A stretch of 64,000 nt of DNA. Origin: an uncultured Cellvibrionales bacterium (GTDB lineage: Bacteria > Pseudomonadota > Gammaproteobacteria > Pseudomonadales > Dasaniaceae). The stretch spans positions 20,044 to 84,043 of the forward strand of contig CAJVZD010000022.1 in assembly GCA_913019905.1 (NCBI GenBank). Reading direction: 5' to 3'. Of the stretch, positions 17,861 to 27,328 are shown one piece after another. The position numbers were made by a program, and so were the translations under genes. The notes beneath the pieces are model-generated. The model worked only from the letters and a program-made list of their open reading frames with translations, was not told the origin of the DNA and ran no database searches. Position 1 is the stretch's first letter, and each line of letters starts with the position of its first letter.

Positions 17861-19315
17861 GTGAAGTTCTCTTTGACATCGGCCGGCATTCCATTGGTTA
17901 CGTTTGTGGCGTTAATACTAATCGCTGCGTACATTGATACGTCGCGTATGTCTCGGCATCACGTACAGGAAAGGAGTCTTGCAGCTGAAAAGCTGGATCG
18001 CCAACGCGAGCGCCTTGAAAACCGACTATACCGGGGTATGTCCAATGCTGTCGCTCTTCGCTCTTTCGTATTATCTTCGTTAACAACAGATCAGACGATC
18101 AATAATCAAAACTTTACCACTTTCGCCTCCACACTACCGAATGTTGAAAAAACCGTACTGGGATTGCAACTAGCCCCGGATGCGATTATTCGCTACGTCT
18201 TTCCCGAATCTGATAGCGTGTTGCTCGGAGTCAATTTACTCAATATAACCAAAGATAATGGCACAGTACAACGGGCTATTGTTGATCGTCGAATGATCGT
18301 AGACGGGCCACGGCTGCTTTCTCAAGGCAACCAGGGGTTGGTAGCCCGACTCCCAATATTTATGTCTAACAATCAATTTTGGGGTTTCTCCACCGTGGTG
18401 CTGGATTTTGATCGATTGGCAATAGAGAGCGAGCTGAACGTCGTCGTCAACGGACTTCGTCTCGCTATTCGTGGCAAAGATGGTCGGGGCAGTACTGGGG
18501 AAGTGTTTTTTGGTGACGCGGAATTATTTTCCTTAGACTCCATTCGACAGGACATCAATTTTCATAACGGCAACTGGCAAATTGCGGGTATTCCCGTGTC
18601 CGGCTGGTCTGGCTATTGGCCCGGCCGCAATTTGTTTCTAGCGGCATCCATCAGTTTGTCACTGCTCATTTCGACGCTAATTTGGCGAAACGCGCAACAT
18701 AAATATCAACTGTCACTGAATGAAAAATTATTACGAGCCCTCGCCTCCGAAGATAGCCTTACAAAACTGGCGAACAGACGAACGTTACAAAATCATCTGG
18801 ACGTCGAGTGGAAGCGAGCTGTGCGAATGAAGAACACACTGGCTTTGTTGATGATAGACATCGATTATTTTAAGGATTATAACGATCACTACGGCCACCT
18901 CGAGGGCGATAAGTGCCTGTGCCTGATCGCAAATACGATTAAAGCAGCGGCAAAACGGCCCGCAGACTTGGCTGCTCGATTTGGCGGTGAGGAGTTTGTT
19001 TTAGTTCTGCCTGATACCACCCTCGACAGTGCACTAAATGTTGCAGAAAAACTGCGGCTTGATATCCTTGCGCAGAAAATAGATCGAGACGATGCTGCCC
19101 CGATGGACTATGTAACTGTCAGCATAGGTGTTGCAAGCAGCAATCCTTCCGCAGAAGTGGAAGTGGGAATGGGAATGGGAATGGGAATGGGAATGGGAAT
19201 GGGAGTAGAACAAAGAAGTCGTCACTCTACACGACTCCTATTAGAAGAAGCGGATAAACGTTTGTACAGAGCGAAAGCAAAAGGCCGCAATCGTGCCGAA
19301 GCAGCCGACGTGTGA
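17861..19315 (+). CDS. CHASE-GGDEF diguanylate cyclase with a Gly-Met repeat
   Basis: A 484-residue membrane diguanylate cyclase. A TM helix (about 9-25), a periplasmic CHASE sensor domain (about 50-220, with VLGLQLAPDAIIRYVFPES and GFSTVVLDFDRL) and a second TM (about 262-280) precede a GGDEF domain (DSLTKLANRRTL, then GGEEF at 375-379). It ends with EADKRLYRAKAKGRNR, so it should be active. Between the conserved VSIGVASS strand and the final helix lies an insert containing six consecutive Gly-Met pairs (about 435-446) followed by Gly-Val, encoded by a GGGAAT microsatellite. The start is GTG, because the next in-frame ATG would remove the first TM helix; AAGG lies 12 bases upstream. It appears monocistronic. 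Confidence 0.9.
   Translation: MKFSLTSAGIPLVTFVALILIAAYIDTSRMSRHHVQERSLAAEKLDRQRERLENRLYRGMSNAVALRSFVLSSLTTDQTINNQNFTTFASTLPNVEKTVLGLQLAPDAIIRYVFPESDSVLLGVNLLNITKDNGTVQRAIVDRRMIVDGPRLLSQGNQGLVARLPIFMSNNQFWGFSTVVLDFDRLAIESELNVVVNGLRLAIRGKDGRGSTGEVFFGDAELFSLDSIRQDINFHNGNWQIAGIPVSGWSGYWPGRNLFLAASISLSLLISTLIWRNAQHKYQLSLNEKLLRALASEDSLTKLANRRTLQNHLDVEWKRAVRMKNTLALLMIDIDYFKDYNDHYGHLEGDKCLCLIANTIKAAAKRPADLAARFGGEEFVLVLPDTTLDSALNVAEKLRLDILAQKIDRDDAAPMDYVTVSIGVASSNPSAEVEVGMGMGMGMGMGMGVEQRSRHSTRLLLEEADKRLYRAKAKGRNRAEAADV
19165..19206 (+). repeat. In-frame hexanucleotide microsatellite (GGGAAT)6 plus one variant unit
   Basis: Six perfect GGGAAT units (19165-19200) and a seventh GGGAGT (19201-19206) inside the GGDEF-domain gene. 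Each unit encodes Met-Gly/Gly-Met, so slippage changes loop length by two residues and never shifts the frame. Confidence 0.95.
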
Positions 19316-19622
19316 GCTCCATGAATTAGCCAATTTCGAGTTCTATTAGGTAATGGAAACTTGCATAACGCGGTCAGCCCTCCCTACATAAAAGTTAACA
19401 ACGGTTCCTAACTATTCCATCAATACGAAGTCGCTTAAACGATGTCTGACAAATCCAGTCTCGTAACTATTTGGATGCGCTTGAAATAGCATTGATTGAA
19501 TTGAGACCAAACTTATTCATTTGGAAAACACCAAAAATTGGCACTTTTTCTTTCATTCCCCGAAAGCTCTGATATGTTTGATAGTGAGGACAGGCATATG
19601 GCTTGTCTCTAAGGAGCTTCCC
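19316..19622. other. Intergenic region, nothing evident
   Basis: About 300 bases upstream of the Tim44-like gene. An in-frame upstream start at 19521 exists, but it lacks a ribosome binding site and would disrupt the signal peptide. I see no repeat, terminator or riboswitch. Confidence 0.4.
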
Positions 19623-20345
19623 ATGAAACAGTCCGCGATTCTCCTCACCTCAATTTCTATTGCTTTTTTCGCAGTGCTCTTGTTCCTGCCCGAAACGGCT
19701 TATGCGGCCCCTGGCGGTCTGATCAAAGAAGCAGCCAAAACCACATGGGGCAAAGTCATTTTTGCCCTGACCCTTCTATTTTTTCTTCCGTTGATCGTGG
19801 TGTATTCGATGAAGCGCGCTCTTTGGTTGCGGCGAACCCGTCGCGCATTGGAACGGCTCGAAACCGTTGATCCGCGTTACGACTCGCTAAGATTGAAGGA
19901 GGCAGTAACACAAGTATTCCACTGGGTCTATTCCGCCTGGGATCAGAAAAAAATGACTCTGGCCGCAAACTATGTAACGCCTTGGTATATGGAAAACCAA
20001 CAGCTCCTGCTAGACAAGTGGCAGCGCGACGGCGTGGAGAATATTTTTTCTGATGTGCGGCTGAAGGAAATTCGTCCGCTCTATGTATGTCGGGATAAAG
20101 AAAATTCGGGGAGGGACCGCATTGTTTTCGAAATCGACGCCGAACTCCGTGACTACTTAGTGGAGAAGGCGACCGGTAACGTAGTACAAGGAGATAAAAC
20201 CCTGGGCGAACTGTGTTCCGTTTGGCATTTCGCCTGGCAGGAAGATCGATGGGTATTGACGATGATTGAGGAAGCCGGAACGGCGCTGGGATACCTGAAA
20301 AAACACGATACCATCATGTTTTCACCCGCGGAGTTGAACCCCTAA
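19623..20345 (+). CDS. Tim44-like domain membrane protein
   Basis: A 240-residue protein beginning with a hydrophobic signal or anchor (about 5-28), a second TM helix (about 44-64) and a basic segment (KRALWLRRTRRALERL). A C-terminal Tim44-like domain follows: LKEAVTQVFHWVYSAWDQKKMTLAANYVTPWYMENQ, ending in the WHFAWQEDRWVLTMIEE strand. Bacterial members are inner-membrane proteins of unclear role. The ATG at 19623 is chosen because AAGGAG lies seven bases upstream. The stop codon directly abuts the start of the Yip1-like gene (TAA then ATG), so the two are almost certainly co-translated and probably work together at the membrane. Confidence 0.75.
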   Translation: MKQSAILLTSISIAFFAVLLFLPETAYAAPGGLIKEAAKTTWGKVIFALTLLFFLPLIVVYSMKRALWLRRTRRALERLETVDPRYDSLRLKEAVTQVFHWVYSAWDQKKMTLAANYVTPWYMENQQLLLDKWQRDGVENIFSDVRLKEIRPLYVCRDKENSGRDRIVFEIDAELRDYLVEKATGNVVQGDKTLGELCSVWHFAWQEDRWVLTMIEEAGTALGYLKKHDTIMFSPAELNP

Positions 20346-20975
20346 ATGGATGACGCGAAGGCGAGTGAGCAAAGGGCAGAAACCACTGCGAACGACAGCC
20401 AGCTGATCTGGTGGCGACGCTATCGTCTGTTAATGGCTAACCCACGCGACGCCTTTGCATTGTTATCGCGTAGGGAGAGGATTCAGGATTCCTGTTTTTT
20501 ATTCGGTATCTACTTTTTTGTCAAAGCACCGGTTGTGGTTCAGAATCGAATTGTACTGGGGAAATTGCAGCTGGACCAGTGGCTGGAAATGGGGCTCGGT
20601 TTGGTTTTTGGCATTTTCGCTACGGCTATTTTGTTCCTCCTTATCGGCGGACTGATTCATCTGTTTGCAAATCGTCTAGGAGGTAGCGGGCAACTTTTTT
20701 CAGACGCCCTCACATTGCCATGCCTTAGTCTCGCGCCACAGCTAATACTCATCTGGGAAATTCCCTTTATTTTTTATGGCATTGACAATTTTGAAACGCT
20801 AATCTCCGTTAGTGGCATGCGTCTGGTTGTCCTGGTGATGAGCTTGCGCACTTTTTACTGGGGGCTGCGAGTACAATTTCAGGTGAGCCGAGGAAAGATA
20901 CTACTGTCGATGGGGCTGTCGGTATTTAGTATGATTGTGTTAGCGGTGCTATTAACTGGAATTTCGGAGGTCTAG
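20346..20975 (+). CDS. Yip1-like polytopic membrane protein
   Basis: A 209-residue protein with a charged, cytoplasmic N-terminus (about 1-45) and five hydrophobic helices arranged like the Yip1/YIF1 domain: an RYRLLMANPRDAFALL entry, then HLFANRLGGSGQLFSDALTLPCLSLAPQLILIWEIPF. It starts on the base after the stop codon of the Tim44-like gene and shares its transcript. The family is usually annotated only as a membrane protein; function unknown. Confidence 0.65.
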   Translation: MDDAKASEQRAETTANDSQLIWWRRYRLLMANPRDAFALLSRRERIQDSCFLFGIYFFVKAPVVVQNRIVLGKLQLDQWLEMGLGLVFGIFATAILFLLIGGLIHLFANRLGGSGQLFSDALTLPCLSLAPQLILIWEIPFIFYGIDNFETLISVSGMRLVVLVMSLRTFYWGLRVQFQVSRGKILLSMGLSVFSMIVLAVLLTGISEV

Positions 20976-21061
20976 AAAACTTTCTTACAGTAAATTGAAA
21001 ACGCTAATGTCTTTTCCAGTAATGCAAAGACACCATTTCTGACATCACGAAAAGACCAAAC

Positions 21062-21082
21062 TGACACTGCATGACACTGTCA
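21062..21082. promoter_or_regulatory. Candidate operator upstream of the DUF2306 gene
   Basis: TGACACTG occurs twice ten bases apart (21062-21069, 21072-21079). The second copy extends into an 11-base perfect palindrome, TGACA-C-TGTCA (21072-21082). It lies 44 bases before the ATG at 21126, a typical repressor position. The regulator is unknown. Confidence 0.4.
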
Positions 21083-21125
21083 TTAATTGAAAGTAAGATA
21101 GTATTAGCAAAATGTTAGGAAAACT

Positions 21126-21791
21126 ATGAATAATTCTCTTAAAACCACAGCATGGACAGTCATGCTGATTTCTTCGCTGATGATAGGCCTTTATGCACTA
21201 TCCTTCTTTCTGATCGACGCAATCAATCCTGACTTCAAAGTTAAATTTGCCGGCTCTCCATTTTCGGCTTGGGGACATATTATTGGCGGAGGTCTTTGTC
21301 TCAGTATCGGCGCTTTACAGTTTCACCAAGGCTTAAGGCAGAAATTCCCTGCATTTCATCGATTGATAGGTAAGGTGTATTTGATCTGTGTTCTGGTCGG
21401 AGGAATTGCTGGATTTCTAATGGCATTTGGCGCCAACGGTGGACCGGTCGCGAAGTTTGGATTTGGAATGCTCGCCATTGTATGGCTTTATAGCGGGGCA
21501 ATGGCTTACGCCAGTATTAGGCGACGAGACATCAAACAACATCAAGAATGGATGATTCGCAACTTCTCGCTGACTTTTGGCGCGGTAATGCTTCGAATCC
21601 ACCTTCCTTTGTTGCAAGGTGGCTTAGGCTTAAGTTTCGAAGAAGCGTATCCTGTTGTCGCATGGCTGGCCTGGGTGCCCAATTTAATTTTCGCGGAGTG
21701 GCTATTGATAATACCCGCGAAGAATAAACCCATCGGCGCCCTATCCAAAGAAAGAGAAATCAACAGAAAAACTCTACAGCAAACGCGGTGA
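21126..21791 (+). CDS. DUF2306 integral membrane protein
   Basis: A 221-residue multi-pass protein with about six TM helices. It carries the DUF2306 pattern: WGHIIGGGLCLSIGALQFHQGLRQKFPAFHRLIGKVYLICVLVG in family order, GFGMLAIVWLYSGAMAY, and DIKQHQEWMIRNFSLTFGAVMLRI. The histidines in QFH, FHR and QHQEWM sit where this family conserves them; a haem- or quinone-related membrane role has been speculated for related proteins, but I cannot confirm it. The ATG has AGGAAAAC upstream. Transcription may be governed by the TGACA/TGTCA site 44 bases upstream. Confidence 0.8.
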   Translation: MNNSLKTTAWTVMLISSLMIGLYALSFFLIDAINPDFKVKFAGSPFSAWGHIIGGGLCLSIGALQFHQGLRQKFPAFHRLIGKVYLICVLVGGIAGFLMAFGANGGPVAKFGFGMLAIVWLYSGAMAYASIRRRDIKQHQEWMIRNFSLTFGAVMLRIHLPLLQGGLGLSFEEAYPVVAWLAWVPNLIFAEWLLIIPAKNKPIGALSKEREINRKTLQQTR

Positions 21792-22002
21792 TTGTCGAGC
21801 AGAGGGCGCTGAAGCTGAGCCATAATTAAATAGCAGTTGAATAACAGTCGAACAATCGTCGAGCGATCAGCCAAAACGGGTATTGCCTGATAGATAATCA
21901 ACCGTACATAATCATTCTTCTCGGACTCTATCAATTTGCGCCACATCAACTATCCTTAATATTCTACTTGGTGTTTCACTAGGCGTTCCAACTAGGTTCT
22001 GA

Positions 22003-24318
22003 ATGTCATTGTTCCGCGGGCTAATTAACTTACTCCTACTGTCCACATCAATAACATGCTGGGCAAGTAAAGACATTTATTCTCTGACTTTGGAAGAACT
22101 ACTAAAAATAAAAACCCAGGTCGCCTCTAACGTTGAAGATAATTGGCGCAAGCAACCGGCGTCGGTTTCGGTAATTACCCGGGACAAAATCGCTTTAAGC
22201 AACGCCCGTACAGTCAATGAACTTCTCAACTCCTATGTACCGGGTTATTTTCTTGTCGAAGACCAAGACGACACGATTGCCGGATTCCGAGGACTTGTAC
22301 CGGATAATAACTCCAAAGTAATGCTGTTATTAAACGGCGTGAACTTAAACACCGAGTGGTTTTGGGGACCACCTGACGCGATTCTTAATGGTCTTGATCT
22401 CAACTATATCGAACGAATCGAAGTGACCCGCGGTCCTGGTTCGGTAACACTTGGGCAGGGCGCGCTTCTCGGCGTAATCAATATCGTTACTCGGCAATAT
22501 GACAACAACGAGGCGGCACTCTCAGTTTCTTATGGTGCCGATGGTTTGCTAACTAAATATTTTTCGGGTCACTGGCAAACTGAGTCAACACAGACCAGCC
22601 TGTATCTTGGCAGCGGTCGTTATGATAGCCAGCCATTAGATAACGCGGGCTGGCCGAATATAAGAACGGAACAGGGTTTATCCGTTTACGAGCGACAACA
22701 TCATTTACACCGAAGCAGTTACAACAATTACCTGCTTGAAGTTAAGGGAAAAAACTGGCATGTCAGCGGGTTTCATTTCGAACAAACGCGTGATTTGTAC
22801 AATTTTTTTCGCGATCGGGAAGCCGTGGAGCAACGTATCGATGGGTTAAACGTCGGCTTTCAGAAAAATTTCAATGACGATATCAGTTTTGATCTGTCTG
22901 GAAAATATGTCCGTGACGACTATGCAATATACTCCCATGGCGGCAATATCCCCTCAAATACTCGTTTAACGTACGAGGCTACCGACAGCGGTTTTTCGCC
23001 TTTTTTGAACACACTTCTGGGTGAAGCTGACAACATTGTCGCCTCTGGTCTCGTTATGGGGGGAACACGAGAAAATCGTGCCGGTATATCGATTAAATTG
23101 AACTGGAATGAGCTCATCACCCATAATCGCTTGGTAGTTGGGGCAGAAATCAATTATTTTGAGTCAGGAGAAAAAAATTACCGGCATGATAACTTCATCA
23201 TCAACGAACAAATTCAAACCTTGGGGTTGGTTAGCGATGGTGATGGCGATTTTATATCGACCGGCGACCCAAACATAACTAACACTTATGTAAAGCCAGA
23301 AAGATTCTCCATCAAGAGCTTTTTTCTCGAAGATTTTTACGAGATACATAATCAACTGGAAGTTTTTGCTGCCTTTCGTCTGGACTCCCATCCCAACTGG
23401 GGAGAAAAGATAACCCCGCGGTTCGGCCTGCTTTACGACATAGAGAATACCCACCTGTTCAGAGTCACATGGCAAAGTGGTTTCCGTGGAGCGGTTGGCG
23501 TCCAGTTTGCAGGAGGCTTCGTTCAGGATGGATTTTTGGCAGAAGAAAACTTTTCTGCTGTAAACACAGTCGCCGATACGCTTGCTGATTTTGATTTCGA
23601 CGGCATAGCTAGTAACGACACCGCTCATCTGTCCCCCCTCAAACCCGAATCCATCCAGTCACTGGAGCTTGCTTACCAATTCACAAGGAAAGGTCTTCGG
23701 GTCAATTCCGTCGTATTTTTCAATCGAGTTGAAGATATTCTGATCGCAAAAGCCCATGGATACGAAGGACTCGGTTTCGGCGATACGATTGGAAGTGATG
23801 CAGTGGGAACCTGGAATGGTAGCTGGTACTATCAGAATCAACAAGGTTCGCTCGACCAGATTGGACTTGAATTCGAACTCGATTATGAAGATGGCCCCTG
23901 GTATTTCGAAATCAGTCATTCAGTAGTGACTATCTCTAAAGCTGACGCGGGGACTATAGGCAATTATGTATTAGAAGATGAAAAAATAGCCGCTTACCCG
24001 GACCAGGTAACTCGATTTCACTTGAAGTACAACTACTCAAATGCCGTAGGCCAGTGGACTTTCGCCTTTCATGATCTCTGGTACCAGGATTTCTATGCCC
24101 CAACCGGCAATGCAATGGCAGGGGCTAACATCGCCGACTTGGCTGGCAAGTTACGTTTAAACAATTTTCCAAAACTCGAGTTAGGCTTGCATTGGAAAAA
24201 CATCACCGACACCCATCGACTTTATCCCATCAATGGCACCGGCAATACCAACGGAGCAGTAGGCTCACCGGCAACGGAAAGTCGCAGCTGGTGGATTGGA
24301 GCGAGCTATCGATTTTAA
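22003..24318 (+). CDS. TonB-dependent outer-membrane receptor
   Basis: A 771-residue TonB-dependent receptor. A signal peptide (to about residue 21) is followed by YSLTLEELLKIKTQVAS, the same N-terminal type as the receptor at 110-2236. The plug contains PASVSVITRDKI, GFRGLVPDNNSKVMLLLNGVN and YIERIEVTRGPGSVTLGQGALLGVINIVT; the barrel ends in SWWIGASYRF. The ligand is unknown. The DGDGDFISTGDPN and DFDFDGIASND stretches are Asp/Gly/Asn-rich extracellular-loop-like segments that might bind calcium. It is alone on its strand; the next gene is a convergent amidohydrolase. Confidence 0.92.
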   Translation: MSLFRGLINLLLLSTSITCWASKDIYSLTLEELLKIKTQVASNVEDNWRKQPASVSVITRDKIALSNARTVNELLNSYVPGYFLVEDQDDTIAGFRGLVPDNNSKVMLLLNGVNLNTEWFWGPPDAILNGLDLNYIERIEVTRGPGSVTLGQGALLGVINIVTRQYDNNEAALSVSYGADGLLTKYFSGHWQTESTQTSLYLGSGRYDSQPLDNAGWPNIRTEQGLSVYERQHHLHRSSYNNYLLEVKGKNWHVSGFHFEQTRDLYNFFRDREAVEQRIDGLNVGFQKNFNDDISFDLSGKYVRDDYAIYSHGGNIPSNTRLTYEATDSGFSPFLNTLLGEADNIVASGLVMGGTRENRAGISIKLNWNELITHNRLVVGAEINYFESGEKNYRHDNFIINEQIQTLGLVSDGDGDFISTGDPNITNTYVKPERFSIKSFFLEDFYEIHNQLEVFAAFRLDSHPNWGEKITPRFGLLYDIENTHLFRVTWQSGFRGAVGVQFAGGFVQDGFLAEENFSAVNTVADTLADFDFDGIASNDTAHLSPLKPESIQSLELAYQFTRKGLRVNSVVFFNRVEDILIAKAHGYEGLGFGDTIGSDAVGTWNGSWYYQNQQGSLDQIGLEFELDYEDGPWYFEISHSVVTISKADAGTIGNYVLEDEKIAAYPDQVTRFHLKYNYSNAVGQWTFAFHDLWYQDFYAPTGNAMAGANIADLAGKLRLNNFPKLELGLHWKNITDTHRLYPINGTGNTNGAVGSPATESRSWWIGASYRF

Positions 24319-24697
24319 TCTTCATACGATAACTAACAGACGTATTAAGTGAAATATCTAATCAGCATCGATGGTGAAAATTCGATCTTTCAACATTAAC
24401 GTATTCTGGGTATGGGAAAATTAGCTTCGACGACAATTCAGAAACCCGCTAACATCATTACCAAAAAGGCGCTATTCTCTCCCAAGCTGAAAAAGTACAC
24501 TGTTTAAGATAACGATCCCAACGAGCTGACAATACACACGAATGTAGATTGAAAAGATTGAAAAGCCGAGCGTGAATACTCAGAAGCTGATTTTGGCGTC
24601 TAATGTATCACAAAGACACCGTTAATTTGTCAGCAGTATATTGTTATTCCCCCTGGGATACCCCCGTTTTACATTCTCTCTTCATACCCTGCCTAGC
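24319..24697. other. Intergenic region between convergent genes
   Basis: About 380 bases between two convergent stop codons. No gene and no convincing terminator is visible. Confidence 0.4.
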
Positions 24698-26230
24698 TCA
24701 GTGAGCAATCTTAGTTCGCAGTTCTCGACCGGGATATGTGTTGTCGACCAGTTTACCTTCTTTTACAATGAGCACGCCATTTACAATCACATGTTCTATT
24801 CCGTCCGCCGTTTGATAGGGGTTCTTGTACGTTGCGTTGTCAATGATTCTTTCAGCATTAAACACTGTTATATCCGCATCGGCGCCAATTTGTAGACGAC
24901 CTTTTTTTGCTAGAAGAGGTGCGATTTTTTCAAGTCGCTGAGCAGGCAATAATGTCATTTTGGATAGCGCAGTTGAAATATCAAGTAGCGGTGTGTCACG
25001 AACGTATCGTCCCAATATCTTACTAAAAGCACCATTGTGCGGGGCCACGTTTTTGTCCTTACTTTGCATCGGTAACAAGTCAGAAACGATGATTACTCCC
25101 GGTTCGGCAATGGCTTTTTTCGTCCATGGTTCTTTTAGATAATGGTGGATAACCTGACCACTGGGCTCGTTTATTCTCTTCTCCTCCCAGCTTTTTTTGT
25201 TAAACCGTTCTCCAGTGGCTGCCCACTCCACATCTTGATAACTAATATTAAAAACTTCCTGCCAATTGCGACTAAACACCGCAGACGAGATGGTTGCCGA
25301 GCCTGCATTATAGGGCAGCACCTCGGTCGTAACATCAACACCTTCGGCCCTTGCCTTTCTGATTTCGGCCAAAAACAAATCAAGATTACTCATGGCATTG
25401 TGGCTAATATGGCAAATATGAATGGATACGCCCGTCTCTCTCGCCAGGCTTAACACTTCGTAAAGGCCGGCAGGGTCACCGTCAATGCCCCGCCTCATAT
25501 GAACAAAAATGAGTGTTTGTTTGGCGGCCGCCACATCGAAGATCATCCGCAGCTCCGCGTCGTCGACCGCTTCACTCATATAATCCAGTGCCAAGCCAAT
25601 ACCCAATGCGCCCTGCTCCAAATCGCCTTCCAGCAATTCCCTCAATTGACTTCTTTCACTCGCCGATGCTCGCTCCTCAAAGCCCTGTCTTTGTTCCGAA
25701 AAAAATGATCGTAATACGGTCCAATAACCCAGCATATTGTCCGGTTGCGGGCTATTAGCGATATGGCTCATCTTAATACCCTGCTTTAACCAAACCCGCA
25801 TATTGATATACCCAGCTGATGTGCCGAAGTTAATCAATGCTTTATCCCGAATTTCAGGGCCATATTCTTGAATCGGATGCGCTCCGGCTTCTAATTCAAG
25901 GGCTGTGGTCACGCCGTCCATTAATTGGTAATACTGACCCAGCGGCGTAGGTGAGTGTGTGTGCAAGTCGATAAAACCAGGCGATACAACTAATCCTGAA
26001 ACATCCAACACTTTTTCACCGTGCAATACTTGCTCAGAAATCTCAACGATGGCGCCATCACCAATGGCAATGTTACGGATTCCGTCTAAACCTGTTTCAG
26101 GATCAATGACTCGACCGCCGGATAATACCAAGTCATAAATGTCCTGGCTTTCACTGGAAAGAGTAAACGTGGTAAACCCATTAAGAAGGAATAGTAGTAA
26201 TATTTTTGTAAGAATAAACTGCGCTTTCAT
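24698..26230 (-). CDS. Secreted amidohydrolase, N-acyl-D-amino-acid deacylase-like
   Basis: A 510-residue metal-dependent amidohydrolase with an N-terminal signal peptide (to about residue 25), so likely periplasmic. It shows the family framework DLVLSGGRVIDPETGLDGIRNIAI, then GFIDLHTHS with the HxH metal ligands, DGVTTALELEAG, IFVHMRRG and HICHISHNAM. The ADITVFNAERI end-segment is also typical. This arrangement matches D-aminoacylase/dihydroorotase-like amidohydrolases. The substrate (N-acyl amino acid, cyclic amide or other) cannot be read. It runs in the same direction as the MipA gene 111 bases upstream. Confidence 0.82.
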   Translation of the reverse strand: MKAQFILTKILLLFLLNGFTTFTLSSESQDIYDLVLSGGRVIDPETGLDGIRNIAIGDGAIVEISEQVLHGEKVLDVSGLVVSPGFIDLHTHSPTPLGQYYQLMDGVTTALELEAGAHPIQEYGPEIRDKALINFGTSAGYINMRVWLKQGIKMSHIANSPQPDNMLGYWTVLRSFFSEQRQGFEERASASERSQLRELLEGDLEQGALGIGLALDYMSEAVDDAELRMIFDVAAAKQTLIFVHMRRGIDGDPAGLYEVLSLARETGVSIHICHISHNAMSNLDLFLAEIRKARAEGVDVTTEVLPYNAGSATISSAVFSRNWQEVFNISYQDVEWAATGERFNKKSWEEKRINEPSGQVIHHYLKEPWTKKAIAEPGVIIVSDLLPMQSKDKNVAPHNGAFSKILGRYVRDTPLLDISTALSKMTLLPAQRLEKIAPLLAKKGRLQIGADADITVFNAERIIDNATYKNPYQTADGIEHVIVNGVLIVKEGKLVDNTYPGRELRTKIAH

Positions 26231-26341
26231 TGGCTTCTTCCAATTGGATTTTCAGCTTGCCATGGCTACATTCATTGAATGTGGGATTGAACGCTAGCAT
26301 TGAACAATCGAGACAGATAGAGTCTACGCACTCTCGCACCG

Positions 26342-27169
26342 TTACTCCACGCTCACCATCGTCTCCGATTGACCAAACACCCAGACAAGTACGAAACTCA
26401 CACCGAAGTAGTCATTTTTTTTTATCAAAGGACTGTGTTCGTTGCTGGCACCTTCAATAGTGTAATATGTCAGCTTGCCCGCGACGAAATAATCTCCGAT
26501 GCGGCGTTTTAGCCCAGTGGAAAAACGCGTGCCGGTATATCCGCTATCAGACCGGTAGTAGTCGCGCCCTGTCCTAACATCCTGCGGATCAACATCATAG
26601 TAAAAGCCATGGTAACGACTATCACTAAATACCGGCCCAAGAGTGGTCGTAAGCTTCCAGCGGTTCACATCCATTTCGTGGTGCAGACGGGGATTAGTAG
26701 TCCAACCCTGATAGGCCATAAACTTATCCCCGACCGAAAAACCGCCTCGCACTGGCCAGTCTGCTCGCCACAAATGTCGGCTACTTTTAAATAGCTGGTA
26801 CTGCAGTGTTGGCCCAACCTCCAACATTAAATCCAGATCATCCATGCCTTCACGGGTATCGTTATCTTTGCTGTTAACCGGTAGTGAACCACTAAAACTT
26901 AAATTTAAGTCCAGTTTTTCACTCTCATAAATAAAACCGCGTACACCGTCGCGATCAGCACGAATTAATTTGCCACGATAATTAATAAAAGGAATGGGCA
27001 GGGCGTAAGCTGTCTCTTGATCGGCGCCCAGATAATCGGGATTGTAAAGACTGGCCACACCCGCTCCGAATTCCCACAGGGGTTTTTCCTCGGCTATCGC
27101 CCCCGTGCTAAACACCATTAAGGACGTGTACAGAACGAAGAATCCTACTCTTATATTACTCAAGGTCAT
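26342..27169 (-). CDS. MipA/OmpV-family outer-membrane protein
   Basis: A 275-residue outer-membrane barrel of the MipA/OmpV family. A signal peptide (MTLSNIRVGFFVLYTSL..) precedes EEKPLWEFGAGVASLYNPDYLGADQETAYALPIPFINYRGKLIRADRDGVRG, the family's typical opening. Later come RAGGF-like WPVRGGFSV and GYTGTRFSTGLKRRIGDYFVAGKLTYYTIEGA. It lacks a terminal aromatic residue (it ends MVSVE), although an FGVSFVLVW strand lies close to the end. I prefer the ATG at 27169; an in-frame start at 27241 would add 24 polar residues before the signal peptide. The family is linked to MltA scaffolding or stress in other bacteria. Confidence 0.85.
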   Translation of the reverse strand: MTLSNIRVGFFVLYTSLMVFSTGAIAEEKPLWEFGAGVASLYNPDYLGADQETAYALPIPFINYRGKLIRADRDGVRGFIYESEKLDLNLSFSGSLPVNSKDNDTREGMDDLDLMLEVGPTLQYQLFKSSRHLWRADWPVRGGFSVGDKFMAYQGWTTNPRLHHEMDVNRWKLTTTLGPVFSDSRYHGFYYDVDPQDVRTGRDYYRSDSGYTGTRFSTGLKRRIGDYFVAGKLTYYTIEGASNEHSPLIKKNDYFGVSFVLVWVFGQSETMVSVE

Positions 27170-27328
27170 TGAATCACTGCTCACTCTGTTAGTTTCAATT
27201 AGTCTGCTATTACTGTTCCAATTTACATGTCCTGATTTCACGTTTCTCTATTGCTATCAGAAACACAAGCCCCACCACAAGCAAGTCTTTTTCTAGACCA
27301 CGATAAGCCGTCGACTGAGGTCCATTGT

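Noticed and set aside
16213..19315. Lanthipeptide biosynthetic cluster around the LanC-like gene.
   Set aside because: No dehydratase, precursor peptide, protease or exporter is found on either side.
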